NCBI RefSeq assembly: GCF_036350515.1
Contig: NZ_JAZDUE010000014.1
Coordinates: forward strand, 104,214-168,213
DNA: 64,000 bases
Reading direction: 5' to 3'
Source of the DNA: Gordonia prachuapensis
GTDB taxonomy: Bacteria; Actinomycetota; Actinomycetes; Mycobacteriales; Mycobacteriaceae
The notes beneath the pieces were generated by a model. The model did no database searches, was not told where the DNA came from, and was given only the letters and a program-made list of their open reading frames with translations. Shown in pieces: positions 16,425 to 24,423 of the stretch. Both the position numbers and the translations under genes were made by a program. Numbering within the stretch: the stretch's first letter is position 1; every line of letters begins with the position of its first letter.

Positions 16425-18620
16425 TCACAACATGCAGGAAACGCAACCCTCCACCTCAGTCCCCTCGAGAGCGAGCTGACGCAGACGGATGTAGTAGAGC
16501 GTCTTGATCCCCTTGCGCCATGCGTAGATCTGCGCCTTGTTGACGTCGCGGGTGGTGGCGGTGTCCTTGAAGAACAAGGTGAGACTCAGCCCCTGGTCGA
16601 CGTGCTGGGTCGCCGCGGCGTAGGTGTCGATGACCTTCTCGTACCCGATCTCATACGCATCCTGGTAGTACTCCAGGTTGTCGTTGGTCATGTACGGCGC
16701 CGGGTAATAGACGCGGCCGATCTTGCCTTCCTTGCGGATCTCGATCTTCGCGGCGACCGGGTGGATCGAGCTGGTCGAGTGGTTGATGTAGGAGATCGAT
16801 CCGGTCGGCGGGACGGCCTGCAGATTCTGGTTGTAGATACCGTCGCGCTGCACGGCGGCCTTCAGCTCCCGCCAGTCGTCCTGGGTGGGAATGTGAATTC
16901 CGGCCTGGCCGAACAGGTCGCGTACCTTCTGGGTCGCCGGCTCCCACACCTTCTCGGTGTACTTGTCGAAGAACTCCCCGCTGGCGTACTTCGACTTCTC
17001 GAAGCCGCCGAAGGCATGGCCACGTTCACGCGCGATCTTGTTCGACGCCCGCAGCGCGTGGAACAGCACCGTGTAGAAGTAGATGTTCGTGAAGTCGACA
17101 CCTTCGTCGCTGCCGTAGAAGATCCGTTCGCGGGCCAGGTAGCCGTGTAGATTCATCTGACCGAGGCCGATGGCGTGGGAGTCGTTGTTGCCCTTCTCGA
17201 TCGAGGGCACCGAGGTGATCGAGGTCTGATCGCTGACCGCGGTGAGACCGCGGATCGCGGTCTCGATGGTCTGCCCGAAGTCGGGTGAGTCCATCGCCTT
17301 GGCGATGTTGAGCGACCCGAGGTTGCACGAGATGTCCTTACCGATGTGCGAGTAGGACAGGTCGTCGTTGAACTCCGACGCGGTGGAGACCTGCAGGATC
17401 TCCGAGCACAGGTTGGAGTGGGTGATCTTGCCGTCGATCGGGTTGGCCCGGTTCACCGTGTCCTCGAACATGATGTACGGGTAGCCCGACTCGAACTGCA
17501 GCTCGGCGAGGGTCTGGAAGAACTCGCGCGCCTTGATCTTGGTCTTGCGGATGCGCTTGTCCTCGACCATCTCGTGGTACTTGTCCGTGACGTTCACGTC
17601 GGCGAACGGCACCCCGTAGACGCGCTCGACGTCGTACGGGCTGAACAGGTACATGTCGTCGTTGTCCTTGGCGAGCTGGAAGGTGATGTCGGGGATCACC
17701 ACACCGAGCGACAACGTCTTGATGCGGATCTTCTCGTCCGCGTTCTCCCGCTTGGTGTCGAGGAAGCGGTAGATGTCGGGATGATGGGCGTGCAGATACA
17801 CCGCGCCCGCGCCCTGGCGCGCGCCGAGCTGGTTGGCGTAGGAGAACGAGTCCTCGAGCAGCTTCATGATCGGGATGACGCCCGAGCTCTGGTTCTCGAT
17901 CTTCTTGATCGGCGCGCCGTGCTCACGGATGTTGGACAGCAGCAGCGCCACTCCTCCGCCGCGCTTGGAGAGCTGGAGAGCCGAATTGATCGATCTCCCA
18001 ATGGATTCCATATTGTCTTCGATGCGAAGGAGGAAGCAGCTCACCGGCTCGCCGCGCTGCTTCTTGCCCGAGTTGAGGAAGGTGGGGGTGGCCGGCTGGA
18101 AACGCCCATCGATGATCTCGTCGACGAGATGACGGGCCAACGCCGTGTCACCGTCGGCCAGCGTCAGCGCGACCATGCACACCCGGTCCTCGAAGCGTTC
18201 CAGGAACCGCTTGCCGTCGAAGGTCTTGAGCGTGTAGCTGGTGTAGTACTTGAACGCGCCGAGGAACGTCGGGAATCGAAACTTCTTCGAGAATGCATGC
18301 CCGAACAGGAGTTTCACGAACTCGCGGTCGTACTTCGCGAGGACCTCGGGCTCGTAATAGTTCTCCTCGAGCAGGTAGTCGAGCTTCTCGTCGAGGTCAT
18401 GGAAGAAGACCGTGTTCTGGTTGACGTGCTGCAGGAAGTACTGGTTGGCCGCCTCGCGGTCCTTGTCGAACTGGATGTTGCCGTCCCTGTCGTACAGGTT
18501 CAGCATCGCGTTGAGCGCGTGATAGTCCAGTTCGCCGGGCTCGTGGCCCGACGGCCCGGCGTGCACACCGGACTTGCTGGCCGAGGCGGTGTCCGAGACG
18601 GGTGCTGCGGTTGGCGACAC
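16425..18620 (-). CDS. nrdE: class Ib ribonucleotide reductase alpha subunit
   Basis: NrdE reduces ribonucleoside diphosphates to deoxyribonucleotides. The 731-residue product has the class Ib core: ATPTFLNSGKK, PVSCFLLR with one active-site cysteine, SKRGGGVALLLSNIR, NLCSEILQ with the second, and DISCNLGSLNIAKAM. The tail ends EGCVSCML, the swinging redox cysteines served by NrdH. The N-terminal ATP-cone is absent, as expected for NrdE. The GTG at 18620 is preceded by AGGAG at six bases; a longer frame to 18818 would overlap nrdI. It is third in the nrdH-nrdI-nrdE order. Confidence 0.97.
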   Translation of the reverse strand: MSPTAAPVSDTASASKSGVHAGPSGHEPGELDYHALNAMLNLYDRDGNIQFDKDREAANQYFLQHVNQNTVFFHDLDEKLDYLLEENYYEPEVLAKYDREFVKLLFGHAFSKKFRFPTFLGAFKYYTSYTLKTFDGKRFLERFEDRVCMVALTLADGDTALARHLVDEIIDGRFQPATPTFLNSGKKQRGEPVSCFLLRIEDNMESIGRSINSALQLSKRGGGVALLLSNIREHGAPIKKIENQSSGVIPIMKLLEDSFSYANQLGARQGAGAVYLHAHHPDIYRFLDTKRENADEKIRIKTLSLGVVIPDITFQLAKDNDDMYLFSPYDVERVYGVPFADVNVTDKYHEMVEDKRIRKTKIKAREFFQTLAELQFESGYPYIMFEDTVNRANPIDGKITHSNLCSEILQVSTASEFNDDLSYSHIGKDISCNLGSLNIAKAMDSPDFGQTIETAIRGLTAVSDQTSITSVPSIEKGNNDSHAIGLGQMNLHGYLARERIFYGSDEGVDFTNIYFYTVLFHALRASNKIARERGHAFGGFEKSKYASGEFFDKYTEKVWEPATQKVRDLFGQAGIHIPTQDDWRELKAAVQRDGIYNQNLQAVPPTGSISYINHSTSSIHPVAAKIEIRKEGKIGRVYYPAPYMTNDNLEYYQDAYEIGYEKVIDTYAAATQHVDQGLSLTLFFKDTATTRDVNKAQIYAWRKGIKTLYYIRLRQLALEGTEVEGCVSCML

Positions 18621-18673
18621 GAAAGACTCCTGCAGTTGGTGGTGATGACTTGTATATCCGGGCGGTCCGACAA

Positions 18674-19162
18674 CTAGCCGCGCGCGGCGGTCAGTTCGGT
18701 CCGCTCCGGGTGGACGAAGGCCGTGCTCTGTGCGAACTCGGCCAGACCGTCCCGCACCCGTTCGACGTCGTCGACTGTGCCCATCAGCTCGAATCGATAG
18801 AGGTAGGGCACACGGCATTTGCGCGACACGATGTCGCCGGCAAGACAGAACTCCTCGCCGAAATTGGTGTTACCGGCGGCGATGACGGCGCGGATCAACG
18901 CCCGGTTGTGGTGGTTGTTGAGGAATTTGATGACCTGCTTCGGCACGTAGCCGGATCGGTCGCCGGTCGCCTTGCCACCTCCGTAGGTGGGCAGGACCAG
19001 TACGAACGGCTCATCGACGGTGAAGGTCGACGGATCGCCGAGAACCGGGATGCGCGCGGCGCGCATGCCCAGCTTCTCGACGAATCGGTGGGTGTTCTCA
19101 GAGACCGACGAGAAGTAGACCACCAGGGGGGCGCCGCCGACCGGACTCGAGGTCTCGATCAT
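18674..19162 (-). CDS. nrdI: flavodoxin-like NrdI
   Basis: NrdI is the FMN protein that supplies oxidant for assembling the Mn-tyrosyl radical cofactor of NrdF. The 162-residue chain begins its flavodoxin-like fold at LVVYFSSVSENTHRFVEKLG, the phosphate-binding loop, and continues PTYGGGK and AAGNTNFGEEFCLAGD, both family signatures near the flavin. GGAGGT precedes the ATG at 19162. It is 116 bp after nrdH and 53 bp before nrdE. Confidence 0.96.
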   Translation of the reverse strand: MIETSSPVGGAPLVVYFSSVSENTHRFVEKLGMRAARIPVLGDPSTFTVDEPFVLVLPTYGGGKATGDRSGYVPKQVIKFLNNHHNRALIRAVIAAGNTNFGEEFCLAGDIVSRKCRVPYLYRFELMGTVDDVERVRDGLAEFAQSTAFVHPERTELTAARG

Positions 19163-19278
19163 GACCGACCTCCGTACTTCCGTTTCGACTGCTCGTCACC
19201 GAACTACTGCTCTACCCGCCTGCTCCACGACGCACTCATGCCGGACCCGACCTCCCCATCAGGCCGACCGGACCGAGG

Positions 19279-19512
19279 TCAGGCAGCGGTGGCAGCCAGC
19301 GCCTTGATGCGGTCCGGGCGGAAGCCCGACCAGTGGTCGTCACCGACGACGACGACCGGGGCCTGCAGGTAGCCGAGCGCCATCACGTAGTCGCGCGCCT
19401 CGTCGTCCTGACTGATGTCGACGACGTCGTACGCCAGCCCCTGCTTGTCGAGGGCCTTGTAGGTGGCGTTGCACTGGACGCAGGCGGGCTTGGTGTAGAC
19501 GGTGATGGCCAT
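19279..19512 (-). CDS. nrdH: glutaredoxin-like NrdH redoxin
   Basis: NrdH is the small thiol donor for NrdE, recharged by thioredoxin reductase. At 77 residues it has the usual length and a CVQC active site at residues 11-14 in a thioredoxin fold, with APVVVVGDDHWSGFRPDRI as the C-terminal half; WSGFRPD is the NrdH-specific motif. AAGGAG lies ahead of ATG at 19512. It is the first gene of the nrdH-nrdI-nrdE-(isomerase-fold)-nrdF unit and has an unusually long leader. Confidence 0.96.
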   Translation of the reverse strand: MAITVYTKPACVQCNATYKALDKQGLAYDVVDISQDDEARDYVMALGYLQAPVVVVGDDHWSGFRPDRIKALAATAA

Positions 19513-19666
19513 CAAAGTTCTCCTTGCGCAATCTGGCTGTCTGCTTGGATCAGGCTGGTCTGCTGGACGTGGGCCCCGGCCCGCCGGGCGGCCGGTCGTC
19601 TCACGTCGGTCGGTCGTCTGTCGTATCCACTGCTGCTCGCTGGGCACGACCCGCAGGGCCGTCACC

Positions 19667-19690
19667 GTTCTCTCCCGGCCGGGAGAGAAC
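19667..19690. promoter_or_regulatory. perfect 24-bp palindrome in the nrd leader
   Basis: The left arm GTTCTCTCCCGG and the right arm CCGGGAGAGAAC are exact reverse complements with no spacer. The hexamer GTCACC flanks it on both sides (19661-19666 and 19693-19698). No T-run follows it in the nrd direction, so it is not a simple terminator. It could be a dimeric repressor site or an RNA hairpin in the leader. Confidence 0.6.
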
Positions 19691-19846
19691 CTGTCACCTC
19701 TGTTCAACCCTGCACACTCATCCGGTTCAACACTGTGCGGTGACCAACACTTTCCCAACGTGAAGATGGTGACTCAGATCACCGTCTTCAGCGGCATTCT
19801 CCGTCAAATCACATCGATGTACGTCGGCGCCTTGCTGGTGCCCAAA

Positions 19847-19862
19847 ACACTACACCTAGTGT
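19847..19862. promoter_or_regulatory. NrdR box 1
   Basis: The 16-mer ACACTACACCTAGTGT matches 13 of 16 positions of the known NrdR consensus acaCwAtATaTwGtgt. NrdR represses ribonucleotide reductase genes when dATP is high. Its position upstream of nrdH and its partner box 32 bp away support the call. Confidence 0.75.
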
Positions 19863-19878
19863 CCGACATTTGGAGTCA

Positions 19879-19894
19879 CCACTAGAAGTTGTGA
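19879..19894. promoter_or_regulatory. NrdR box 2
   Basis: The 16-mer CCACTAGAAGTTGTGA matches 11 of 16 consensus positions. It starts 32 bp from box 1, about three helical turns, the usual spacing of paired NrdR boxes. Confidence 0.65.
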
Positions 19895-20030
19895 ATAACA
19901 TTCGTGAAAGTCGCAGGTCGGGCGGCATCCGCAATCGTGAAGCCGGGCGTGTCCGGCGTGTCGTCCACACCCTGTCCACGGACGATCCACAAGGTGTCCC
20001 ACGACAGTCCACAGGCCGATACGGACAAAC

Positions 20031-20064
20031 GCGCCGTCGTGGGCCTCAGGGCCCACGACGGCGC
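20031..20064 (-). terminator. hairpin terminator after the FMN reductase gene
   Basis: A perfect 15-bp stem (arms 20031-20045 and 20050-20064) closes a four-base loop. It lies about 60 bp beyond the stop of the FMN reductase gene, and in that direction is followed by GTTTGT. It also separates this gene from the nrd control region. Confidence 0.7.
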
Positions 20065-20125
20065 GCTGTCGTGGTGGTGTCAGACTGTCCGCGGTGGATT
20101 CATACAGTCGATTCCGGCGGGAGAA

Positions 20126-20695
20126 TCACGCGTTGACGGACACCTCGTCCAGGAGTCGACCGAGAGCACCGAGCACTCCGGCGACGACGTCGGGATCGGC
20201 GAAGCCGTCGTCGGTCAGGTTCGCGCTCTGGATTCCGAACTCGACCTCCTCGACCACATGGCCGCCGGCGATCTTCACCGACTTGCGGGTGTCCTCACGC
20301 GACCAGGTGCCGGCGTACCGCCCGAGGGCCGCGCCGATGACGCCCACCGGCTTACCCGAGAGCGCCCCCGCCCCGAAGGGGCGCGACAACCAGTCGATGG
20401 CGTTCTTGAGCACCGCGGGCATCGTGCCGTTGTACTCCGGGGTCACCAGCAGCACCGCATCGGCGGCCGCGACGGCCTCGCGGAGCTCGGCCACACCCGC
20501 CGGCAGTGCCGCGCCGGACTCGACCGACGGATCGTCGTCCTCGCTGTAGAACGCGAGCTTGCCCAGACCCTCGACGATCGTGACGCTCGTCCCCTCCGGC
20601 GCCTTGTCGGCTGCCAGTTGAGCCAGACGCCGGTTGATCGACTCCCGCCGAAGGCTGCCCACCAATGCGACGATCTCCACATTTCGTTCGGTCAC
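20126..20695 (-). CDS. NADPH-dependent FMN reductase family protein
   Basis: A 189-residue flavodoxin-fold reductase. The phosphate-binding loop ALVGSLRRESINRRLA at the N-terminus and PEYNGTMPAVLKNAIDWLSR near residue 75 are the defining motifs of the NADPH-dependent FMN reductase/azoreductase group. It should reduce FMN, quinones or similar acceptors with NAD(P)H in the cytoplasm. The GTG at 20695 has AGAGGAG at four bases; frames reaching farther upstream run over the regulator gene. It is divergent from a TetR regulator, the arrangement of Rv3054c/Rv3055. Confidence 0.9.
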   Translation of the reverse strand: MTERNVEIVALVGSLRRESINRRLAQLAADKAPEGTSVTIVEGLGKLAFYSEDDDPSVESGAALPAGVAELREAVAAADAVLLVTPEYNGTMPAVLKNAIDWLSRPFGAGALSGKPVGVIGAALGRYAGTWSREDTRKSVKIAGGHVVEEVEFGIQSANLTDDGFADPDVVAGVLGALGRLLDEVSVNA

Positions 20696-20715
20696 GGCGC
20701 TCCTCTGAGTAGTTG

Positions 20716-20743
20716 GTTCGGACAAATGCTTAGCTTGCCGAAC
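20716..20743. promoter_or_regulatory. candidate TetR operator
   Basis: Inverted arms GTTCGG and CCGAAC are separated by 16 bases in the 109-bp region between the FMN reductase and the TetR gene. The site overlaps where the reductase promoter should be, so the regulator could repress it. This is inferred from position and symmetry only. Confidence 0.35.
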
Positions 20744-20791
20744 GATTGAACGCCTGCACACGCCGACCGATTCCCGCCACACCCCAAGCGT

Positions 20792-20797
20792 TACCCT
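20792..20797 (+). promoter_or_regulatory. -10 hexamer TACCCT for leaderless tetR-type gene
   Basis: TACCCT ends seven bases before the GTG at 20805, which has no ribosome-binding site. This is the leaderless arrangement. Confidence 0.55.
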
Positions 20798-20804
20798 CAT
20801 CACT

Positions 20805-21446
20805 GTGTCGAACGGTCCGGACGGCGGTCTCATACCCCTGCGCATCGGCGACGGCTTCCGCGACCGTGCCGACACCGAACGGGCCGATGCCGCACGGAAT
20901 CGTCGGTTGCTGCTGGCCGCCGCCAAGACCCTCATCGACAACCACGGGGCCGCGGCCGTCACCATGGAGGCCGTCGCACGCCAGGCAGGCGTCGGCAAGG
21001 GCACCGTCTTCCGCCGTTTCGGCAGCCGCACCGGCCTGATGCTCGCCCTGCTCGACCATTCGGAGGCCGAGATCCAGCGGGCGTTCCTGTCCGGCCCACA
21101 GCCCCTCGGTCCGGGTGCCCCGCCGCTGGACCGCCTGCTGGCCTACGGTCGGGCACGACTCAAACTCACCGACGATCACCTCGACGTGCTGATCGAGGCA
21201 GGCGCCGCGACCGGCGACTTCATGAATCATCCGGTGTGGGCGGCGTCGAACAGTCATGTGCAGCTCCTGTTGCGCCAATTGGGGTTCGCAGATCAGATCG
21301 ACGTCGTCGCGACCGCGGTGCAGGCACCGCTGAACGCCGCCGCCGTCAAGCACCTGCGGGACGTCGCCCGGTTGGACCTCGAGACGATCACCGCTCAATG
21401 GGAGCGCATGGTGCGCACCCTCGCCGCCGGAGTCGGAACGTCGTGA
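20805..21446 (+). CDS. TetR-family transcriptional regulator
   Basis: A 213-residue repressor-type protein. The TetR helix-turn-helix lies at about residues 34-78: AAKTLIDNHGAAAVTMEAVARQAGVGKGTVFRRFGSR read in parts as AAAVTMEAVARQAGVGKGTV and FRRFGSR. The C-terminal 130 residues are helical and bind an unknown ligand. It is divergent from the FMN reductase gene, which it probably controls together with itself. The GTG start is supported by the leaderless -10. Confidence 0.9.
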   Translation: MSNGPDGGLIPLRIGDGFRDRADTERADAARNRRLLLAAAKTLIDNHGAAAVTMEAVARQAGVGKGTVFRRFGSRTGLMLALLDHSEAEIQRAFLSGPQPLGPGAPPLDRLLAYGRARLKLTDDHLDVLIEAGAATGDFMNHPVWAASNSHVQLLLRQLGFADQIDVVATAVQAPLNAAAVKHLRDVARLDLETITAQWERMVRTLAAGVGTS

Positions 21447-21560
21447 CGTCCGGTCGCCGAGGCCGCGCTGCGCCCACACGTCCGGCGACTTAGCCTTGAA
21501 GGATTCGTCGGATCGCCTTCGTGTGCGGTCGGCGACACCAGACAGAAGGGACTCCACGAG

Positions 21561-22721
21561 GTGAAGGCTGTCATCATCGGCGCCGGTATGGGTGGCCTGA
21601 GCGCCGGTATCGCACTCAAGCAGATCGGACTCGACGTCGAGGTCTACGAACAGGTCACGGAGAACAAGCCCGTGGGAGCGGCGATATCGGTGTGGTCCAA
21701 CGGGGTCAAGTGCCTCAACCACCTCGGACTCGAGAGCGAGACCGCGGCGTTGGGCGGCATCGTCGACACGATGTCCTATGTCGACGGCCTCACCGGCGAC
21801 ACCATGTGCCGGTTCAGCATGCAGCCACTCATCGAGGAGGTCGGCCAACGCCCCTACCCCGTGGCCCGTGCCGAGCTGCAACTGATGCTGATGGAAGCCT
21901 ACGGGATGGCCGACATCAACTTCGGCAAGAAGATGGTGGCCGTGTCCGACGGACCCGATTCCGCGACAGTGACATTCGCCGACGGCAGCACCGCCGAAGG
22001 CGACTTCGTCATCGGCGCCGACGGTGCCAGATCACTGACCCGCGAATACGTCCTGGGACACCCCGCGGAACGCCGCTACGCCGGTTACGTCAACTTCAAC
22101 GGGCTCGTGGAGGTCGACGACGCGATCGGGCCGGCCACGGAATGGACGACCTACGTCGCCGACGGCAAGCGGGTCTCGGTGATGCCCATCGCCGACAACC
22201 GCTTCTACTTCTTCTTCGACGTGACGATGCCCGAGGGACAGCCCTTCGAACGTGGCACCGCACGGGAGGTTCTCGCCGAGAACTTCGCCGGCTGGGCGCC
22301 GGGCGTGCAGAAGCTGATCGACAAACTCGACCCCGCGACGACCAACCGCGTGGAGATCCTCGACCTCGACCCGTTCCACACCTGGGTGAAGGGCCGGGTC
22401 GCCGTACTCGGCGACGCCGCACACAACACCACGCCCGACATCGGACAGGGCGGCTGCTCGGCCATGGAGGACGCGGTGGCGATGCAGTTCGCCTTCTCCG
22501 ATCATCCCGACGACGTCCACGCGGCACTCGCCGCCTACGAGTCCGCACGCACCGAACGCGCCGGCGATCTCGTTCTGCGAGCGCGCAAACGATGCGACGT
22601 GACACACGCCAAGGATCCGGAGGCGACCGCCGCCTGGTACGACGAGCTGCGCTCCGAGGACGGCACCCGGATTCTCCGGGGCATCGTGTCCAACATCGTC
22701 GGGGGCCCACTGACGTCCTGA
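21561..22721 (+). CDS. hpxO: FAD-dependent urate hydroxylase
   Basis: HpxO hydroxylates urate to 5-hydroxyisourate with NADH and oxygen. The 386-residue protein matches the Klebsiella HpxO pattern that I know throughout: the FAD-binding GAGMGGLSAG at residues 7-16, KPVGAAISVWSNGVKCLNHL, the second FAD motif GDAAHNTTPDIGQGGCSAM near 290, and the near-diagnostic ARKRCDVTH and AWYDELRSEDGTRI segments near the end. It has GAAGGGA ahead of the GTG at 21561. No other purine-breakdown gene is nearby, so the rest of the pathway must lie elsewhere. It is convergent with eccB. Confidence 0.9.
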   Translation: MKAVIIGAGMGGLSAGIALKQIGLDVEVYEQVTENKPVGAAISVWSNGVKCLNHLGLESETAALGGIVDTMSYVDGLTGDTMCRFSMQPLIEEVGQRPYPVARAELQLMLMEAYGMADINFGKKMVAVSDGPDSATVTFADGSTAEGDFVIGADGARSLTREYVLGHPAERRYAGYVNFNGLVEVDDAIGPATEWTTYVADGKRVSVMPIADNRFYFFFDVTMPEGQPFERGTAREVLAENFAGWAPGVQKLIDKLDPATTNRVEILDLDPFHTWVKGRVAVLGDAAHNTTPDIGQGGCSAMEDAVAMQFAFSDHPDDVHAALAAYESARTERAGDLVLRARKRCDVTHAKDPEATAAWYDELRSEDGTRILRGIVSNIVGGPLTS

Positions 22722-22785
22722 TCGGCAGGCCGGTCGGCGACGGACGGGGCGCGATCGGCGAGTGTGCGGGTCGCGTCCGGCGGGT

Positions 22786-24279
22786 TCAGTTGCCCGGCTG
22801 CGGGATCGCCTGGCCCTCCGGGTCGGGTGCGATGCCGTCGTGAGCCACCAGGGCGGCCGTCCGCGACAGCGACGGCCCGCTCGACAACAGCGAGATCATC
22901 GACCACGGCGCCCTCGTCGGGCGCTCGCCCAGACCCAGGACCTGACCGGTCTCGGCGTCGGCGACCCCGAACTTGATACCGAAATCGCTGACGTAGTACC
23001 GGGACTCGGCACGTTCGCTATCCGCCTCGGCGCCGGTCACCTGGATGTACTCGCCCGAACCCGGCCGGATGTAGACCTGGTCGACCCCGGGGCCCGGACC
23101 GTCGGCCGATGTGACGCCCACCGGCGCGGCATCCGCTGCCAGCGGCAGCGCCCGGCCGATCAGGAATCGTGTCGTCGCAGTCGGATCGTCGATCCCGCGT
23201 GACCACGCCTGGCACAGGGTGCCCGCGGTGTCCACGTCGACCAGGTTCGGCGCCCGTTCCGGGAAGTCGTCGACGGGCAGGGGCGAGGACATCCGGCCGG
23301 CGGCGATCTGGCCGGGCGCGACCGTCGGGACCGGCGCGGACCCGTCGCGGTCGGCGAGACGCAGGATCTGCGCGGTGGCCTCGCTGATCTCCTGGACACC
23401 GTCGCGGAGCACCACGTAGTAGGTCGTCTGGTCGTCGATGCCGACGGACCTGACCACCGTCCCGACCTCGACGTCGTCGACGGGCGCCCGGGCCGGTCGT
23501 CCCTGTCCCTCGATGTCGGGCACCTCGATCGGGTCGACCTCGGGGAAGGTGTTGAGCAGACCTGCGCTGATCTCCCGGGTGGGCGCGCCCTCGAGGCCGA
23601 GTGCTCGCATCACCGCGACGCTGTCGGTGTCCACCTCGGCCCGCACCGTCGTCGGTTGCCCGTCCCGGTCGACGGTGTAGACGAGGAAGGTGGTGCCGCC
23701 GCTGGTGGCCAGCACCGCGTCGTCGGGGCCGGCGGCATCGATCCCACCGCCGAGTTGCGGGCGGTCGCCGATCACCGACAGCGTGATCGATTCACCGGAG
23801 ACGCTCGGCGAGACCTCGGCCTCGTCGCAGACGGTCCAGTACGACACACCATCATGGGCCGACGAATGCAGCGCCGCAGGCGCACCCGGGATTCCCAGCA
23901 GCGGTCCACGCGGATAGGGCGCCAACTTCCCGTCACTGACCGACGTCGGCGACTCGCTGCTCCCGGTGATCAGCCGGGCCGAGGCGAGATTGAGCACGGG
24001 GTGCAGGGTCTCGTCGACCACCACGTAGTTCCCGCCGCCGTCCTTGCTCACCACGATCTTGGCGTCGCCCACCGAGCCCTGCGGCCGGACCAGGCCCCAC
24101 ACCCCGCAGCCGCCGAGTACGAGCAGACCGAGAACGGTACCGACCAGGAGTGCCTGGACCTGCGATCGCATCGGATCGTGCAGCATGCGGACGTCACGAC
24201 GGACCAGTGCGTGTTCGAGTCGGCGCAAAAGGAATCGATAACCGTTCACCTGCGCTTTGGTGGTGAGCTGCCGCGCCAT
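22786..24279 (-). CDS. eccB: type VII secretion membrane protein EccB
   Basis: A 497-residue core component of the ESX/type VII secretion machine. The N-terminus MARQLTTKAQVNGYRFLLRR is the EccB signature, followed by one transmembrane helix at about 41-64 and a large periplasmic domain built of repeats (SVSDGKLAPYPRGPLLGIPG, YYVVLRDGVQEISEATAQIL). It ends YVSDFGIKFGVAD and APWSMISLLSSGPSLSR, which are conserved in the family. ATG at 24279 has AAGGGGGG in front. It is divergent from eccE, but no eccC, eccD, mycP or esx genes are in the window. Confidence 0.93.
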   Translation of the reverse strand: MARQLTTKAQVNGYRFLLRRLEHALVRRDVRMLHDPMRSQVQALLVGTVLGLLVLGGCGVWGLVRPQGSVGDAKIVVSKDGGGNYVVVDETLHPVLNLASARLITGSSESPTSVSDGKLAPYPRGPLLGIPGAPAALHSSAHDGVSYWTVCDEAEVSPSVSGESITLSVIGDRPQLGGGIDAAGPDDAVLATSGGTTFLVYTVDRDGQPTTVRAEVDTDSVAVMRALGLEGAPTREISAGLLNTFPEVDPIEVPDIEGQGRPARAPVDDVEVGTVVRSVGIDDQTTYYVVLRDGVQEISEATAQILRLADRDGSAPVPTVAPGQIAAGRMSSPLPVDDFPERAPNLVDVDTAGTLCQAWSRGIDDPTATTRFLIGRALPLAADAAPVGVTSADGPGPGVDQVYIRPGSGEYIQVTGAEADSERAESRYYVSDFGIKFGVADAETGQVLGLGERPTRAPWSMISLLSSGPSLSRTAALVAHDGIAPDPEGQAIPQPGN

Positions 24280-24423
24280 CGTCCCCCCTTCGACTGCTGG
24301 CAGTGGCCGGATCGCCCTCGACCGAGTATCGGATGGTCGCCGACGATTCGCCGCGTAGTAGCGTAGCCGATACATTTCCGCGGGTGTCGCGCCTGTCACC
24401 CGGAGAACTGAGGGGGGAGTTCC

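Larger units (their letters stand above)
19513..20125. promoter_or_regulatory. nrdH upstream region and FMN reductase 3' region
   Basis: This 613-bp gap has no convincing gene. From nrdH outward it holds the ribosome-binding site, about 130 bp without obvious structure, a perfect 24-bp palindrome (19667-19690), several copies of the heptamer CAACACT (19728-19734 and 19745-19751, with a related AAACACT at 19845-19851), two NrdR-like boxes, and then the terminator of the FMN reductase gene at 20031-20064. The NrdR boxes lie 335-380 bp from nrdH, so the transcript probably has a leader of about 300 bases. Confidence 0.55.

Noticed and set aside
16239..18677. Long plus-strand open frames opposite nrdE (303 and 443 codons)
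   Set aside because: They are antisense to a well-conserved gene and have no family similarity or ribosome-binding site; long antisense frames are expected in GC-rich DNA.
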